64,000 nucleotides of DNA from Neonectria sp. B-13 (taxonomy: Eukaryota; Ascomycota; Sordariomycetes; Hypocreales; Nectriaceae): contig NOKP01000001.1 in NCBI GenBank assembly GCA_002682825.1, positions 3,909,296 to 3,973,295 of the forward strand. The letters are read 5' to 3'. Under the pieces are notes generated by a model. The model worked only from the letters and a program-made list of their open reading frames with translations, was not told where the DNA came from and ran no database searches. The translations under genes were made by a program, and so were the position numbers. This document shows, one piece after another, positions 1-10,524 of the stretch (within the stretch, counting starts at the first letter, position 1; the number at the start of each line of letters is the position of its first letter).

Positions 1-3000
1 GCGTTTTCCAGTTCTCACTAGAGGGGAAAGAGAAAAAAGTGGCTGTCTTGTCAAGCTGACTGCCAATTCTTTTTTGGCCGCCTCGATGGTCGCGGGCTGC
101 TGCTACTCGCTGTCCGGGGCGAGCTGAGAACCCGAGAACAAGCAAATATCGGTACACTTCGTAGCGACTCAGTTCAGAGCAGGGCCGATGCTTGGGCCCC
201 AAAAAGTGCCGGGGCGAGCAAGCAAACAAGGGGACTGACTGGATGTGACAGAACTAGGGAAGGGCTGGGATGGGGAGAGAAATGGGGGAGACCCGGAGAC
301 GAGACGAATGGCCTGAGCAGAACGGCTGTCAGCGAAGGTGGAGATGGGCTGAGCCTCTGAGCCTCTGAGCCAGGCTCTGCAGCGAGTGTCTGCGGTGTTT
401 CCCGCTGCGATTGGAGATTGGAGGCCCCGTTGCGAAGCCTAGCACCTAGACAACGCCAACCTAGGCACCTGCAGGCTGCAGGAGGAGAATGATCGACTGC
501 CAGATGATGTGCAACGATGCGCTGTCCAGCGGCCGGCGTCGGGTAGTTGCTGGGCTAAGGTAGGCTACCCGTCCCAGGCAAGGTTCAGTACCTATTGTGC
601 TAGGCAGTAGACGTGGAAGTAGCAACTAGTATGGAGCAGTAAGTAGGCAGGCAGCCAAGGTACCCGAGCGTCGTTGTCGTCCAGTGGTGGAGGTGGAGGT
701 GGAAGGAATGCGGATAGGCCTTCAGTCTAGATGGGGGGAGGGATAGGTTGACGGACAGTGGGCGAGCGAGTGCAAATGAGATAGGCCTAGTATGGCTGGG
801 TGGCTGAGATGCGCTTCTTCGGGACGGCGGGTGTTGCGTCACTGGCTGGTGAATGCCGCGGCGTCCATCATCTGACAGTGTTCACTGGGGGCGTCCTTCT
901 GGGCCGTTGTTAGGCGGGCATAAAACGAGGTAGGTGGACGGTGGCGCGGGGGTGCGAGCGCACAAAGGAGACCAGACACGGTGGATGGTATGGACAGTAA
1001 TGGAACACTCAAGGATGGGTGGAAGAATGGAATCGGAAAGGGAAGAAATGGGGAGAGAAGTGACGGAGTTGGAGGAAGAACGACGAGATGAAGGGCAGAG
1101 AGGGAAGTGGGACAATTTTTCTTAGAAGGGCAAAAAGGGCAAGGTTACTAGGCACTCCAGCCTCCAGGTCACAAGGGATTGGGCTGGGTCGGCGTCGGAT
1201 ATCTCAAATAAGGTGCATTGTAATTAATGATAAGTAGATGTACGAAGTACGAGACGGCCGACGACGCTTTGAAACGCGACAGCCCGGGCGGGCGAGCTGC
1301 TCACTTCCTTTGACAGCTAGCACTTGGATCAGTCACACAAGAGAGACTATCGTCGCCATCGAGCAACATAGTGAAAAACCATCCCGGTTCAAGCGGACAG
1401 GTCAACCGCCCTCGTTTGGCCGGTGTCGGTTGGAAGAAATGAGACACGCATGTCGTGAGTTGGATATCGCCCGCCCTCACTAACTCACTGACCTCACGAT
1501 AAGGATGGTTACCAACGGGACATAAACAACTACAGCATCAACGACTGGCCAAACCAAAAAGGCGAAGACGATCAAGAATGGATCAGTGTTGGCCTCTTAC
1601 TACGTGCTGTAATACTACCTAACGTTACCTCCTGGGCGTCTTCTCCGTCTTGGTACTGACAGATTGACAGAACTGGGGATGTGATGGGATTAATTGGATT
1701 GCCTACCACCCCTGTCGGACCCTTTTCACCCCCTGCTCACTAGCTACGCGGGCATAAAAGGCCCAATCTATTCGTACAGTACGAAGACATCAGCGATTGC
1801 CATAATTATGCTGCCGTCGCGACTAGCTCCTCTGTCTCGGCGACAATGCGTCTAATCACCGAACCCCCGTCTCGTGCGTGGTTGTGACCACACGGTTTGG
1901 AGGCGACAGCATCCATCTTCTCGCTTTCCCTTGGCCCTGGTCTCGTTCATCTCAGTCCACCAGAACAGGTGTGTCGCGTCTCGGAGAATAACACCAGCAT
2001 CTGGAAACAGAACAGACAGGTGTGAATAGCTGGCATTGGTTGGAACACTCATCCAATCCAAACGTGCACGCGCACGCGCACCGCTAGGGAATGTCCCGGC
2101 ATCGACTCGAAGGCGAATGCAGACAGGGGACGCTGGACATGGGCACTCACTCGAGAGATTGCGACAAGGAAAGCCATCTTGTAGTCTACCTACTATGTAC
2201 GAAGGGCAGTATGTATCCGTTGCCGAGGGGTTCCGTCTACCTACTGTCACAGTATACGGGGGTATATACTGCTACCTTGCGTGTGTGTACCTCATCAAAC
2301 AACGATGTCCCTGACGATGGCTAGGGCCCACGTCCAACGTGATTTCCAGAACCTTTCTAGGGCGCAAGGGATCTTTGTACGCGGTGCTAAACAAGCAACA
2401 TCGTGCGAGTCCAGTTCCAGTTTGCCGAGGGCTAGGGGCGGGTAGGAATCGCATTCAGCATCAATCTTCGTCTTCTTAGGCCCTATCCTGGCTCGGCGGG
2501 GTCTGTCTTCGAGCTGGAAGATCTTGAAGGGTCATGGGGCCGCGGGCAGACGCAAAGGCGTCCGAGATGTCTCAACTACAGTACCTATTCGTACCTTAGT
2601 CAGGGCGGATATTGCGAGCGACTCCGTATGCACCAGTGGATAACGATGCGGGACTTGGTGTGCAGTCAAGACACATGTCGAGTGCATAATAACAACCCGC
2701 GCCCGTTTTACATGCTGTGCATAATGCGTGTTTGCAGAAAACGCATGGCAAATGAGGGCTTTGAGAAGATGGGAGGAAGACCATGTCATTAGCTTACGAC
2801 GTTGACCACACCGTGTCTCGCAGTATGTACGAATAGGCATCGGAACATTAATAAGAGTGTCTGATCGGTGTTATACCTGCCAGAACAAAGAATGTTGCAT
2901 TGGTTACTCGGCAGAATGACTGGATTGATGAACCAGCTTTCGGCCCATAATATAGCTCCCAGGTCACACACAGCTTACAGCTTACAGCTTAAATACAGCT

Positions 3001-4033
3001 CACACATTGGCTTCACGCCAACCCCAGGCGTGGCTTGCTGCAGCACCATGCACGCGAACCCAGTTCGGTCCACCAGTCCCCAGCCAACGGCTTGAGGAAT
3101 TGTAGCGGTGCCTTGCTTGGATCCGGGGAACAGGTTGAGGCTGACACTAATTAGGCTGGAGGACTAGTTGGCGATGGGACTGACGAGGAGCAGCACCGAG
3201 CAATTGAAACAGCTACTGTACTAGCGGCGTACAACGCCAAAGGGCAGTGGCGGGAGCACTTATGGAAGATCTAGGGGGCATCAAGTCTCAGTTTCAGCAC
3301 ACCTGGATCTTGCTGTTCCCTGGTAGACAGCCACTTCGTACGTACTGGCCATGGCAACGGAGTGTCACCCATCGACGATCGGGGTTTGGAAAGGGCAATC
3401 CGAGAGAAGCGGAAAGGAAGTACGGGGAATTCCAATCAATCTGGAGGAGATTAGAGAGCAACCCAGGCTGCTGGAATCACGGGAGCCATTATTATCCGTA
3501 GGTACTTCGTATGTTGCCCTGGGAGACATACCTACTTATGGATGACGCCAGACCAGTGACGCCGCGGCAGTAAGCACCTCGAAACGCGACTATGTTTGAC
3601 CTCTTTGTGAAGATGCCGTCGTTATAAAGGCGTGTCCATTGCCAGTTTGTGTCTGTCTTGAGAGCGAAGTTGGCGCCGTCCTTATTTCTTCTCTCTCTCT
3701 CTCTCTCTCCCTCCCTCTCTATTTCATCAGCCCGTCTTCGAATACTACGTGACGGAGTGCTACCGTGTTCGTACGGACGGACTACTACTGTCAACCCGTC
3801 AAACCAACTAAACTCGATCCTCCCATCTACCCTTGGCCGTCGGGTGCTCCACACGCGGGTTGCCCGGTCTTTGCCTCATCTGTGATTCTTGAACGGGCTG
3901 TTTGGTTACCAAGCACCCTGGCCCCCTTTTTCTTATTACGTCTCTTGTCCACATCACAGTTCGTCTCATTTCACCTCTTTGCTGCTTTGCCTCCTCCCCG
4001 AGTAACCCTCGACCTCAACTTCGGCCTCGACAC
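1..4033. other. Gene-poor left flank
   Basis: No open frame here has the length, composition or motifs of a protein I recognise. The stretch holds scattered GTACGAAGTAC-type near-palindromes (for example 1241-1250, 1771-1785, 3333-3345, 3502-3511), a CT dinucleotide run near 3688-3720 and short open frames on both strands. A 62-codon minus-strand frame (2596-2784) is cysteine-rich but has no other support. Part of the right end is probably promoter of the gene starting at 4673. Confidence 0.5.
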
Positions 4034-4672
4034 ATGCGGGATTGGCATTACCTACTTAACTATACGAATACTACCGAAACCAACCCTTACCTTCAATCCT
4101 TACTTCGTCCTTCCGTACCTCGCGCTACTCTTGCCCCCCCCCGCTCGCCGTTGACACCAACAAAAAGAAAAGGCCCCAGAAGGCAACGCGCCCCCCCGAA
4201 AGTAATTTCCTACGGGGCCCTGGTCGGCCTGTCCCGCCAACCAAACAGCCTGGGCCAAACCGCCGGTCCGTCGCCCCATCGCCAAAAACACCCCCTGGAA
4301 TTAATCCCAACTGCCCCTGGGCTTCCAACTTCGATCGCCCTTCCACGTTCCGTTCCCGCCTTCCCACCTCGCACCTCACTCAACACCCTCACTGTCGGGT
4401 CGACCACTTTACACGTCTCTGTTCGCTTGCTGTCCGCCCTCGCTTTCGTTGTTTAATCCGCCAATCCGCTACCGCAACCGCAACCACAATCGCTGCTGTG
4501 CGGCTTGGTTCTGCATCAGTTCTGGCGCGTGTAAGTGTACAGTGACACCGCCCGCTCACCACTCCTCCGTCCCGTCCGCCTCGACCGTCCACACCGTTGT
4601 GCAACCCAAGGCACCGTATCGCAACCGCAACCGCAATCGCAACCACCGAAGAGGGTCCCGAGAGACAAAGAC
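4034..4672 (+). promoter_or_regulatory. Long pyrimidine-rich 5' leader of the gene at 4673
   Basis: The only plus-strand ATG between 4034 and the assigned start at 4673 is the one at 4034, which would open a frame of about 141 codons ending at 4456. The following roughly 636 bases contain no ATG, which suggests a transcribed and scanned leader. CGCAACCGCAACC-type hexamer repeats occur at about 4470-4490 and again at about 4618-4645. Whether the 4034 frame is translated cannot be told from sequence. Confidence 0.4.
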
Positions 4673-6292
4673 ATGTCCCATTCAATCACCACTGCCGAAA
4701 ACGAGCCACCGGCCTTCCGATGTGACTCGCCGCCTCCGGACGCCCTCCCCACGCCCGCCATCGGCGCCTGTCCGGAGCTCTCCCGCTGCCTCTCGACCAC
4801 CTCGTCCTGGTCTCATGGCTCGAGCACCGATGCCAGCTCTCGAGACTCCCTGGATAGCCAGGTCCCCTCCCGCCACTCCTTTGCCAGCTTCCCATCTCGC
4901 CGCTCCGATGTGCCGGCCAACCCCCGCCACTCCAGCTACAACCTCGATGGCAAACACCGCCGCCGTGGATACATGCGCCCAACCGGCACTCCCGACTTCG
5001 CTGCCAGTGCTCGCTCGCGCGAGAGCGTCATGAGTCTCGGGAGCATTGCCCACCTGCAGTACTACTTTGCTCGGACCGGCCTGCTCGATGGCAAGGGTGG
5101 ACAGTTGGCCCGCAAGAAACAGCGAGCCGCCTTGGATCTCTCTGCCCTGGACACAACCGGGTTGACTCCAAGTATCCTCGGCTCCGATTACGATTCCACC
5201 TATGCCTCCACGGTCAGTAGCCCTGACTTCGGCGCCCAGGGCTTCGCCTCCCAGGCTTTTGGCCCTGACGGCATTGTAGAGTCACCCGTCGAGGACATGA
5301 CCAACTATTATGACGATAGCTTCAGCGAGTCTGATTCCGGAATGCTTCCGCCTACCGTGAGCACATATCATCACAGGGAAAAGATTGTCCCCAAGCCACC
5401 GTCCATTTTGGAACTCAAGGCTGAACTTGAGCAAGCCCTTCACACCGCTTCTAAGCCGCTGCGTGAAGCGAAGGAGCGCAATAATGGTACCTACAAACAA
5501 CCCGCCAACGCTACCCAGTACCCAAACATGCCAGAGACCAACACCCAAGGATGGTACGAACTCCAAGGCATGAATGTTCTCGATGTGGTGACACTGGCTA
5601 TCCGGGCCGCCAAGATCTACTACACGGCACATGAGCTGCCTGATCGACTGGACTCGATAAAACCCGAGAAGCAGATCCGAGCTGATCTTCTGGCTGTCAT
5701 GGAAGTTCTGAAGCAAATGGCCACCCGGAATTTTAAAGACGGCATGAAGGAAGATGAGATTAAAACCATGGAATCCTGGATCGAGAGTGTGTTTGGGATC
5801 CTGAAACAGGAGCAGGAGATTGAGGATGCGGAGAGGGAGGAGAGGAAGAGCTGGTCCTGGCTCAACGGAGACTGGACTGGCCGAGAACTGGAGCGCGAAC
5901 GGGCATTTCTCATGTCAATGGACCGGTCCGCCGAACCGCTCCCAGAGTGGACTCCGGTTTCTGAGGCAGCTGAGATCCCGACACCCTTTCTCCAGAGCTT
6001 TCAGAACGGCCTGCGTCTAGTCAAGCTTCATAACGAGGCCGTCAAGAAGTCAAGACGCCGTTTCGGCACCATTCCGACTTTCCACACCGACACACAGAAG
6101 CCCTATCGGTCCGCCGACAACTTGCGCTACTGGGCCAAGGCGGCCGAGCTGCGCTTCGAGGTTATGCTTACCATCGATGCACTCGGCATCGTCTACAACA
6201 GCGGGCCTCAGTTCTGGATCGATTTCGAGGCCGCAATCCTTAAGTGGTCTCGCCACGTGCGCGAGGAGATTACCAGAGAACTGGCCAAGTGA
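4673..6292 (+). CDS. Conserved fungal protein of unknown function (539 aa)
   Basis: Single-exon gene. The frame stays open upstream to 4535, but without an ATG, so the start is placed at 4673, the first ATG in frame, in context AAAGACATGTCC. The first 250 residues are Ser/Pro-rich, low in complexity and likely disordered. The second half (roughly residues 250-539) is helical, with Trp-rich motifs and a charged stretch rich in Glu and Arg near residue 390. There is no signal peptide, membrane segment or catalytic motif that I can name. It resembles fungal proteins annotated only as hypothetical, so I assign no function. The clean long frame and the ordered C-terminal half make it a real gene. 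Confidence 0.8.
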   Translation: MSHSITTAENEPPAFRCDSPPPDALPTPAIGACPELSRCLSTTSSWSHGSSTDASSRDSLDSQVPSRHSFASFPSRRSDVPANPRHSSYNLDGKHRRRGYMRPTGTPDFAASARSRESVMSLGSIAHLQYYFARTGLLDGKGGQLARKKQRAALDLSALDTTGLTPSILGSDYDSTYASTVSSPDFGAQGFASQAFGPDGIVESPVEDMTNYYDDSFSESDSGMLPPTVSTYHHREKIVPKPPSILELKAELEQALHTASKPLREAKERNNGTYKQPANATQYPNMPETNTQGWYELQGMNVLDVVTLAIRAAKIYYTAHELPDRLDSIKPEKQIRADLLAVMEVLKQMATRNFKDGMKEDEIKTMESWIESVFGILKQEQEIEDAEREERKSWSWLNGDWTGRELERERAFLMSMDRSAEPLPEWTPVSEAAEIPTPFLQSFQNGLRLVKLHNEAVKKSRRRFGTIPTFHTDTQKPYRSADNLRYWAKAAELRFEVMLTIDALGIVYNSGPQFWIDFEAAILKWSRHVREEITRELAK

Positions 6293-6872
6293 TGACAGCC
6301 TTGACCTTCTCCTGCGAGGAGAGCATCTTCTCTGCCTTGGATGCTCTCTCATCCTCGCCTTGATGACTGACGTTCGGATACCCGGAGTTTTTTCTTTTAT
6401 AATACCGCTTTTGGAGGGAATGGATTGACTTACAGATTGAATGAGGAAACTGCGCGGCCTTTTTTATATACAGAACATACAGCATTTTGTTATTACCACT
6501 AGTTGGGAACATGAGGGCATGTGGCCTCGGCCCCTTGATCTACCTCCATTCAAGATATACCCATAGCATAGGCCTAGGCGCAGATGAGTTTGGTTCGACT
6601 GATATAGTCTGGACACTGACATCTTGAATATTGCCTTTCACGTCTAGAAGCACTCCTTAATGAATTCACGTTGCTTCCCTGAGCTTGGCGTAGTTATCTT
6701 TTATTTGGCAATACGGCCATATGAATTTCGAAGTTGCATATGTGATGGACCTACCTACGATAGTTCACACTGCCTGAAACAACAATCTTCGAGGCAATTG
6801 GAGAGGGCAAAAAAAGGGGGAATAATCTACTCTAAAGAAGAAGCTCATGTTAGATGAGCAAAAATAGAAGTT
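6293..6872. other. Intergenic, 3' flank of the 4673 gene
   Basis: Moderately AT-rich sequence between a stop codon and the tRNA gene. It should contain the 3' UTR of the upstream gene. A run of five A residues at 6860-6864 reads as TTTTT on the minus strand and fits a Pol III terminator for the tRNA. No coding potential is seen. Confidence 0.5.
6860..6864 (-). terminator. Pol III T-run after tRNA-Tyr
   Basis: Five consecutive A residues on the plus strand, hence five T on the coding strand, about 8 nt past the 3' end of the tRNA. This is the usual length and spacing of a fungal Pol III terminator. Confidence 0.7.
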
Positions 6873-6960
6873 TCCCCGAGACCTGGCTCGAACAGGTGAC
6901 CTTTCGGTAATCGAAGGGGCGGTTACAGCCGAACGCTCTTCCAGCTGAGCTACTCGGGGA
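6873..6960 (-). tRNA. tRNA-Tyr (GTA) with a 14-nt intron
   Basis: Read on the minus strand, a 7-bp acceptor stem (TCCCCGA with TCGGGGA) closes the molecule. The anticodon stem TTCGG/CCGAA encloses loop CTGTAA, giving anticodon GTA. The T arm is ACCTG-TTCGAGC-CAGGT. About 14 nt lie between A37 and the 3' side of the loop, the canonical position of the nuclear tRNA-Tyr intron. Without it the tRNA is 74 nt. The A and B boxes are present. The Pol III terminator is the TTTTT on the minus strand at 6860-6864. Confidence 0.95.
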
Positions 6961-7508
6961 CTGGTTCTTGATGGCGACGGAGCTCACTAACGGTTACTAT
7001 AGACACCATGATAGTAGCTAAGAATATCGGTGTACTGGAAGTGATTTCGAAAAGTTGACTCTGGGCTTCTTTCTGGGCTCTTGACAGGGAGTCAGTCCAT
7101 TTACTTGCTTCTCTTTTTCTCCTTTCTCGCAGATAGGGACGCAAATAAGGGCTAAATACTGCCGTGGCGACTTAATCAACTGGAAAGCAAAGGGCAAACC
7201 GACTGTTATTCAAGACTACTTCACTTCGGAAAGAATCAAATAGACACGGATCAAATCGTTCAAGTCAAAGAGAAAGCCAAAAACATCACTGTTTCATCCA
7301 CATAGAAAGAGGCAAAGAAAAGGTCCACCAAAAAATTCCAAATCATATTGTGCTTGTTTTTCTAAAGCTTTGCTATATACTCGTGAATACCGTACCAAAC
7401 CATATTATGCTTGTTCTTGCCAAGCTCTGCTATGTATATTCCTGAGTTCCTTACTGAATAACTTACCGCGGACAAAGGAGAAGAAACAATCTTTAACGGG
7501 CGGGATCA
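6961..7508. other. Intergenic between tRNA-Tyr and the sHSP gene
   Basis: AT-richer stretch upstream of the tRNA and downstream of the heat-shock gene. It should hold the 3' UTR of the latter. Two imperfect copies of a segment containing 'atattgtgcttgtt' and 'atattatgcttgtt' lie about 65 nt apart (near 7346 and 7401). No coding sequence is recognised. Confidence 0.4.
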
Positions 7509-8678
7509 TTATTCGATGTCCACCTTCCGAATCTCCGTCCACTCCTTTTCGACCTTGGGGACGGTGACGATGAGCACGCCGTCCTCCATCTTGGCTGTGA
7601 TGCCAACGCTGTCAACCTCGTCGCGCTGGTTGGCGCCGTCCGGAGGGAGAGTCACATTGCGCTCGAACATGCCCACCTTTCGCTCGCCGGAGGTCAAGGT
7701 GCGGAGGAACTCCTCGTCGCCTGGGCGGTGGACTACACCCGCAATGTTCAGGACGCTGCGGTCGGCGTCCCAGTTGACGCCGATGTCCTCCTTCTTGGCT
7801 CCCGGCAGGGCGACGTGGAGGATATAGGCACTCTCGGTGTCGAAGATGTCGACGGGAGGGGCGAAGGAGTTGTCGGTCTCGCTGTCATCGCCAGGCTGGG
7901 CGCCTTGGAAGCGCTGGGCTTGCTCGCGCAGGTTGCGGAACACAGGGTGGTTGGCCCAGCCGCGCATCATGCCGCTGAAGTCGAAGGGGAAGCCCTGGTT
8001 GGGGTAAGGAGGAGGAGCTTGAGCGCCGGGGAAGTGGCCGGGGCCATGGTGAGAACCGCCGCGGCCTCCAAAGAAGCCACCGGGACCACCACGGCCGCAA
8101 GGCCCGCCACGGCCGCCGGGCCCGCCACGACCGCGACCGCACCGACCGCCTCGGCGGCCTCGAAAGTGCGGGTGGGAAGGAGCAGCCTGGTCGTCTTCGG
8201 GGGCGACCTCGGCAGGATCAGGGACATCAGCGGGCATGGTATCGCACGAGTCACGCTTTTCCTTGTCGGCATCGCGTTCGGTATCGGAGGCTGAGTTCCA
8301 GCCCTCTTCACCGCTAGGCTCACCTTCGTTCACGCCTCCGCGATGACGGTGGCCGCGATGGCCTCGGCGGCCGTGGTGGTCCCAGGGGCCGTGATGCTCC
8401 CAGGGGCCAGACGCCGGACCCTGGAACCAAGGACCCCATTCGGCGCCGGGGCCGTGGGGCGGGGGAGGAGGATGGGCTCCGTGAGGTCCCGGGGGAGGAG
8501 GATGATGAGGAGCTTGAGCGCCTTGGTTTCCGGGGCCGCCAAAGGGGAAGCCTGCACCAAAGTGAGGGAAGGGAGGAGGAGCGTTGTAATCAACGCCGCG
8601 GCCAGGGCCCTGGTTGGGATCAAGCGACTGGATGAAGTCCCAGAAGGGCATTGAGTAGGGTTGCTGAGCGGGAGTCAT
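7509..8678 (-). CDS. Small heat-shock protein with RGG-like region (389 aa)
   Basis: Single exon; ATG at 8676-8678, TAA at 7509. The C-terminal residues 274-375 form an alpha-crystallin (Hsp20) domain: it opens with P-P-V-D-I-F-D, has the H-V-A-L-P-G-A strand and ends with the G-V-L-I-V-T-V-P strand. Hsp20 proteins are ATP-independent holdases that keep unfolding proteins soluble. The protein is much longer than usual (about 150-230 aa). Residues 30-115 are rich in Pro, Gly and His, 116-170 are acidic, and 172-211 are a Gly/Arg-rich block with RGG and GRG repeats. No membrane segment or signal peptide is seen. A TATA box lies about 156 bp upstream of the ATG on the minus strand. The domain call is firm; a role for the RGG-like block is inference. 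Confidence 0.93.
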   Translation of the reverse strand: MTPAQQPYSMPFWDFIQSLDPNQGPGRGVDYNAPPPFPHFGAGFPFGGPGNQGAQAPHHPPPPGPHGAHPPPPPHGPGAEWGPWFQGPASGPWEHHGPWDHHGRRGHRGHRHRGGVNEGEPSGEEGWNSASDTERDADKEKRDSCDTMPADVPDPAEVAPEDDQAAPSHPHFRGRRGGRCGRGRGGPGGRGGPCGRGGPGGFFGGRGGSHHGPGHFPGAQAPPPYPNQGFPFDFSGMMRGWANHPVFRNLREQAQRFQGAQPGDDSETDNSFAPPVDIFDTESAYILHVALPGAKKEDIGVNWDADRSVLNIAGVVHRPGDEEFLRTLTSGERKVGMFERNVTLPPDGANQRDEVDSVGITAKMEDGVLIVTVPKVEKEWTEIRKVDIE

Positions 8679-8833
8679 GATGAAGCACTTGCTCGAGTTG
8701 TAGTAGTGGTGGTTGTAGTGTTGGGTTGTTTTGTTGTTGGGGAAGAGATCTTGACCTGTGAGAGATGAAGATGAGGATGAAGATGGAGATGGAGATGGGT
8801 GAATCAGAACGGCAGTACGGATGGATCACACCC

Positions 8834-8842
8834 TTTTATATA
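8834..8842 (-). promoter_or_regulatory. TATA box of the sHSP gene
   Basis: TATATAAAA on the minus strand, about 156 bp upstream of the sHSP start codon. A strong TATA box is typical of stress-inducible genes. I did not find a clean heat-shock element (alternating GAA and TTC at 2-nt spacing) nearby. Confidence 0.55.
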
Positions 8843-8902
8843 CTTTCCTTGGACGTCGACACATGGTTGGATATCTGTGAGGGAGGGAGGCAAACGAAGG
8901 CA

Positions 8903-8929
8903 AACGAACACACGTCAACGAACACACGT
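8903..8929. repeat. Direct repeat upstream of the sHSP TATA box
   Basis: AACGAACACACGT occurs at 8903-8915 and again at 8917-8929, 60-95 bp upstream of the TATA box relative to the minus-strand gene. It could be a paired activator site; this is inferred from position only. Confidence 0.45.
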
Positions 8930-10039
8930 AACGTACGCTGGAACCTGCCTGACTCGGACCTCCAAGCTCCAAGTTCCAGGCAGTAAGGCTGAACCTGGAT
9001 CGCCTGAGCTGTGGGCATGGAACCGAACCATCCAGAGCATCGCCGAACCACTCGGACGCCGTCTCCGAGGCGTGCCAGAAGCAACCGGGTAGCCGCGCGT
9101 CCCCCAGAGTCCAGATTTGGTCTTGGTGTTGAGTGTCACGGACTAGGCCAAGCTCCATCGGTCCCGACGGTGCCGAGACCAGCCAATGAGTGCGGCCGGG
9201 GAGCTTCTGTTCGGAGACGTGATGGGCGGATGCCCAAAAGTCGCCACATTTGGGAGCTTCGGCTTTGGCGTCGGCCATCTCGATTGACCGGCGCGTTGGG
9301 GAAAAGGGCTGTCAGTTGTCTCGGGGAAGTTGCATTCCCTTTTCGGTTCCAGTTCGCCTTGCTTGAATTCCCGGCCTGAGGCGCTGACTCATTCCCCTGT
9401 TTTGCCTGCGGGTATCGCCACATTGTATCCCCCAGCTCCAAAGATCCGCGCGGCTTGTCATTGTCACCTCGGAGCTGCTCGTACTTCCGCTTGTAATGAC
9501 TGGGCCAGTTTGCCATCGTCTACCAAGCACACCGACAGTCTTCAGACACTATGCAAGTTTAGGCTCTAATTTCTTTTGCGTAGGCCTGTCTCTAGTCGCG
9601 ATGCAGTCACTCGTCACGCCCACTTACACAGCTGGCAGGTCTACGTCACTTGTGTTGCCTTGTGCCAGCGATACGCGTCCCATTACGAATGATAATCGAC
9701 GCGAGTTGGTTCAAGAGTGCGCCAAAGCCATATCAAATTCAGTATACATCGCTTCCCCGACATGTGACAGCTGTTCATCGAGATCGACTGGCCAATCTCA
9801 GAAGTCGCCTCCTCAGCACTCAAAGCACGGTGCTTCATCCAGCTAACCACTTGAAGCCCTCAACAGTGTCTACGGTGGTGTCCTTTACGGGAAGCATAAA
9901 ATCGGGGAATGCGATAGGGAAAGCCTACTGGCTCGTCTAGTCTAGCTATACTTGGTTGCTACCTTGTTAGATTTCAGCACGGCGAAGCCCAAATGTTGAC
10001 TGCGTCGTCTTACAACGGAAGACCACATAGGTACCTACA
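8930..10039. other. Intergenic, upstream of the sHSP gene
   Basis: Distal promoter region of the heat-shock gene. Short open frames on both strands lack protein-like composition or recognisable motifs. No RNA gene is seen. Confidence 0.4.
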
Positions 10040-10524
10040 ATTAGGGCTATATCAACCCCAGAGCTCTCTCACGACGAGAAACCCCTTTTTGGGATTGGTT
10101 CCCAGACGTTTTGCATTTCCCCCCCGTTCGCTACTAATCAGCATCGTCGTCCTCAGCTCACAAACAAGTTGACGTACTCATTTTATGGCTACGAAAGCAT
10201 CACGTATGGCTTGAGGGAACACACGCTCCGGCGCCTGTCGTCACTGTTCACCGGAATGCTCCCTAAGCAGGCGAAGAGGGCGCAAAGCCATACCTCCGAC
10301 TTGAGACCACCCACCATGAAATCACCCTGGAAAACTACAAGTCCGAGACACCCATCGGCAGGGACGTCTCTGGGCCGGTAAACTCGAGCTTCAACCTCGA
10401 AGCCATTCCAGACTGGAATTTTAAATGCTTCTGTGAGATGGGGAAGTGATATCGGGTCAAGCTTGGGTTGTGCCATTCGCCTTTCAGCGACAATGGCACG
10501 TATCTGGTGGATGCCGGTGTTCAT
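10040..10524 (-). pseudogene. Decayed alpha/beta-hydrolase (HSL-type esterase) fragment
   Basis: Read on the minus strand, the frame from 10524 resembles the N-terminal half of fungal alpha/beta-hydrolase-3 esterases: a helical leader ending in S-L-P-H-L-T-E-A-F, then N-G-F-E-V-E-A-R-V-Y-R-P, then V-V-F followed by V-G-G-L. The oxyanion HGGG is replaced by Q-G-D-F. After the 'VN.D' segment a frameshift is needed to read R-x-x-P-E-R-V-F-P-Q-A-I-R-D-A, the family's Y-R-L-A-P-E-H block, which then hits TGA at about 10178-10180 after A-I-K. A third frame carries a remnant of the G-x-S-x-G elbow (S-S-G-V-D-I-A, near 10040-10065). No C-terminal catalytic Asp/His region follows. It is a broken relic and no active product is expected. 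Confidence 0.72.

Noticed and set aside
2596..2784. Cysteine-rich 62-codon minus-strand frame
   Set aside because: C-x2-C pairs look zinc-binding, but there is no homology I recognise, no splice partner and no ordered flanks; kept out of the gene list.
7728..8294. 188-codon plus-strand frame antisense to the sHSP gene
   Set aside because: Mirror of the Gly/Arg/Pro-rich coding block; no independent motif.
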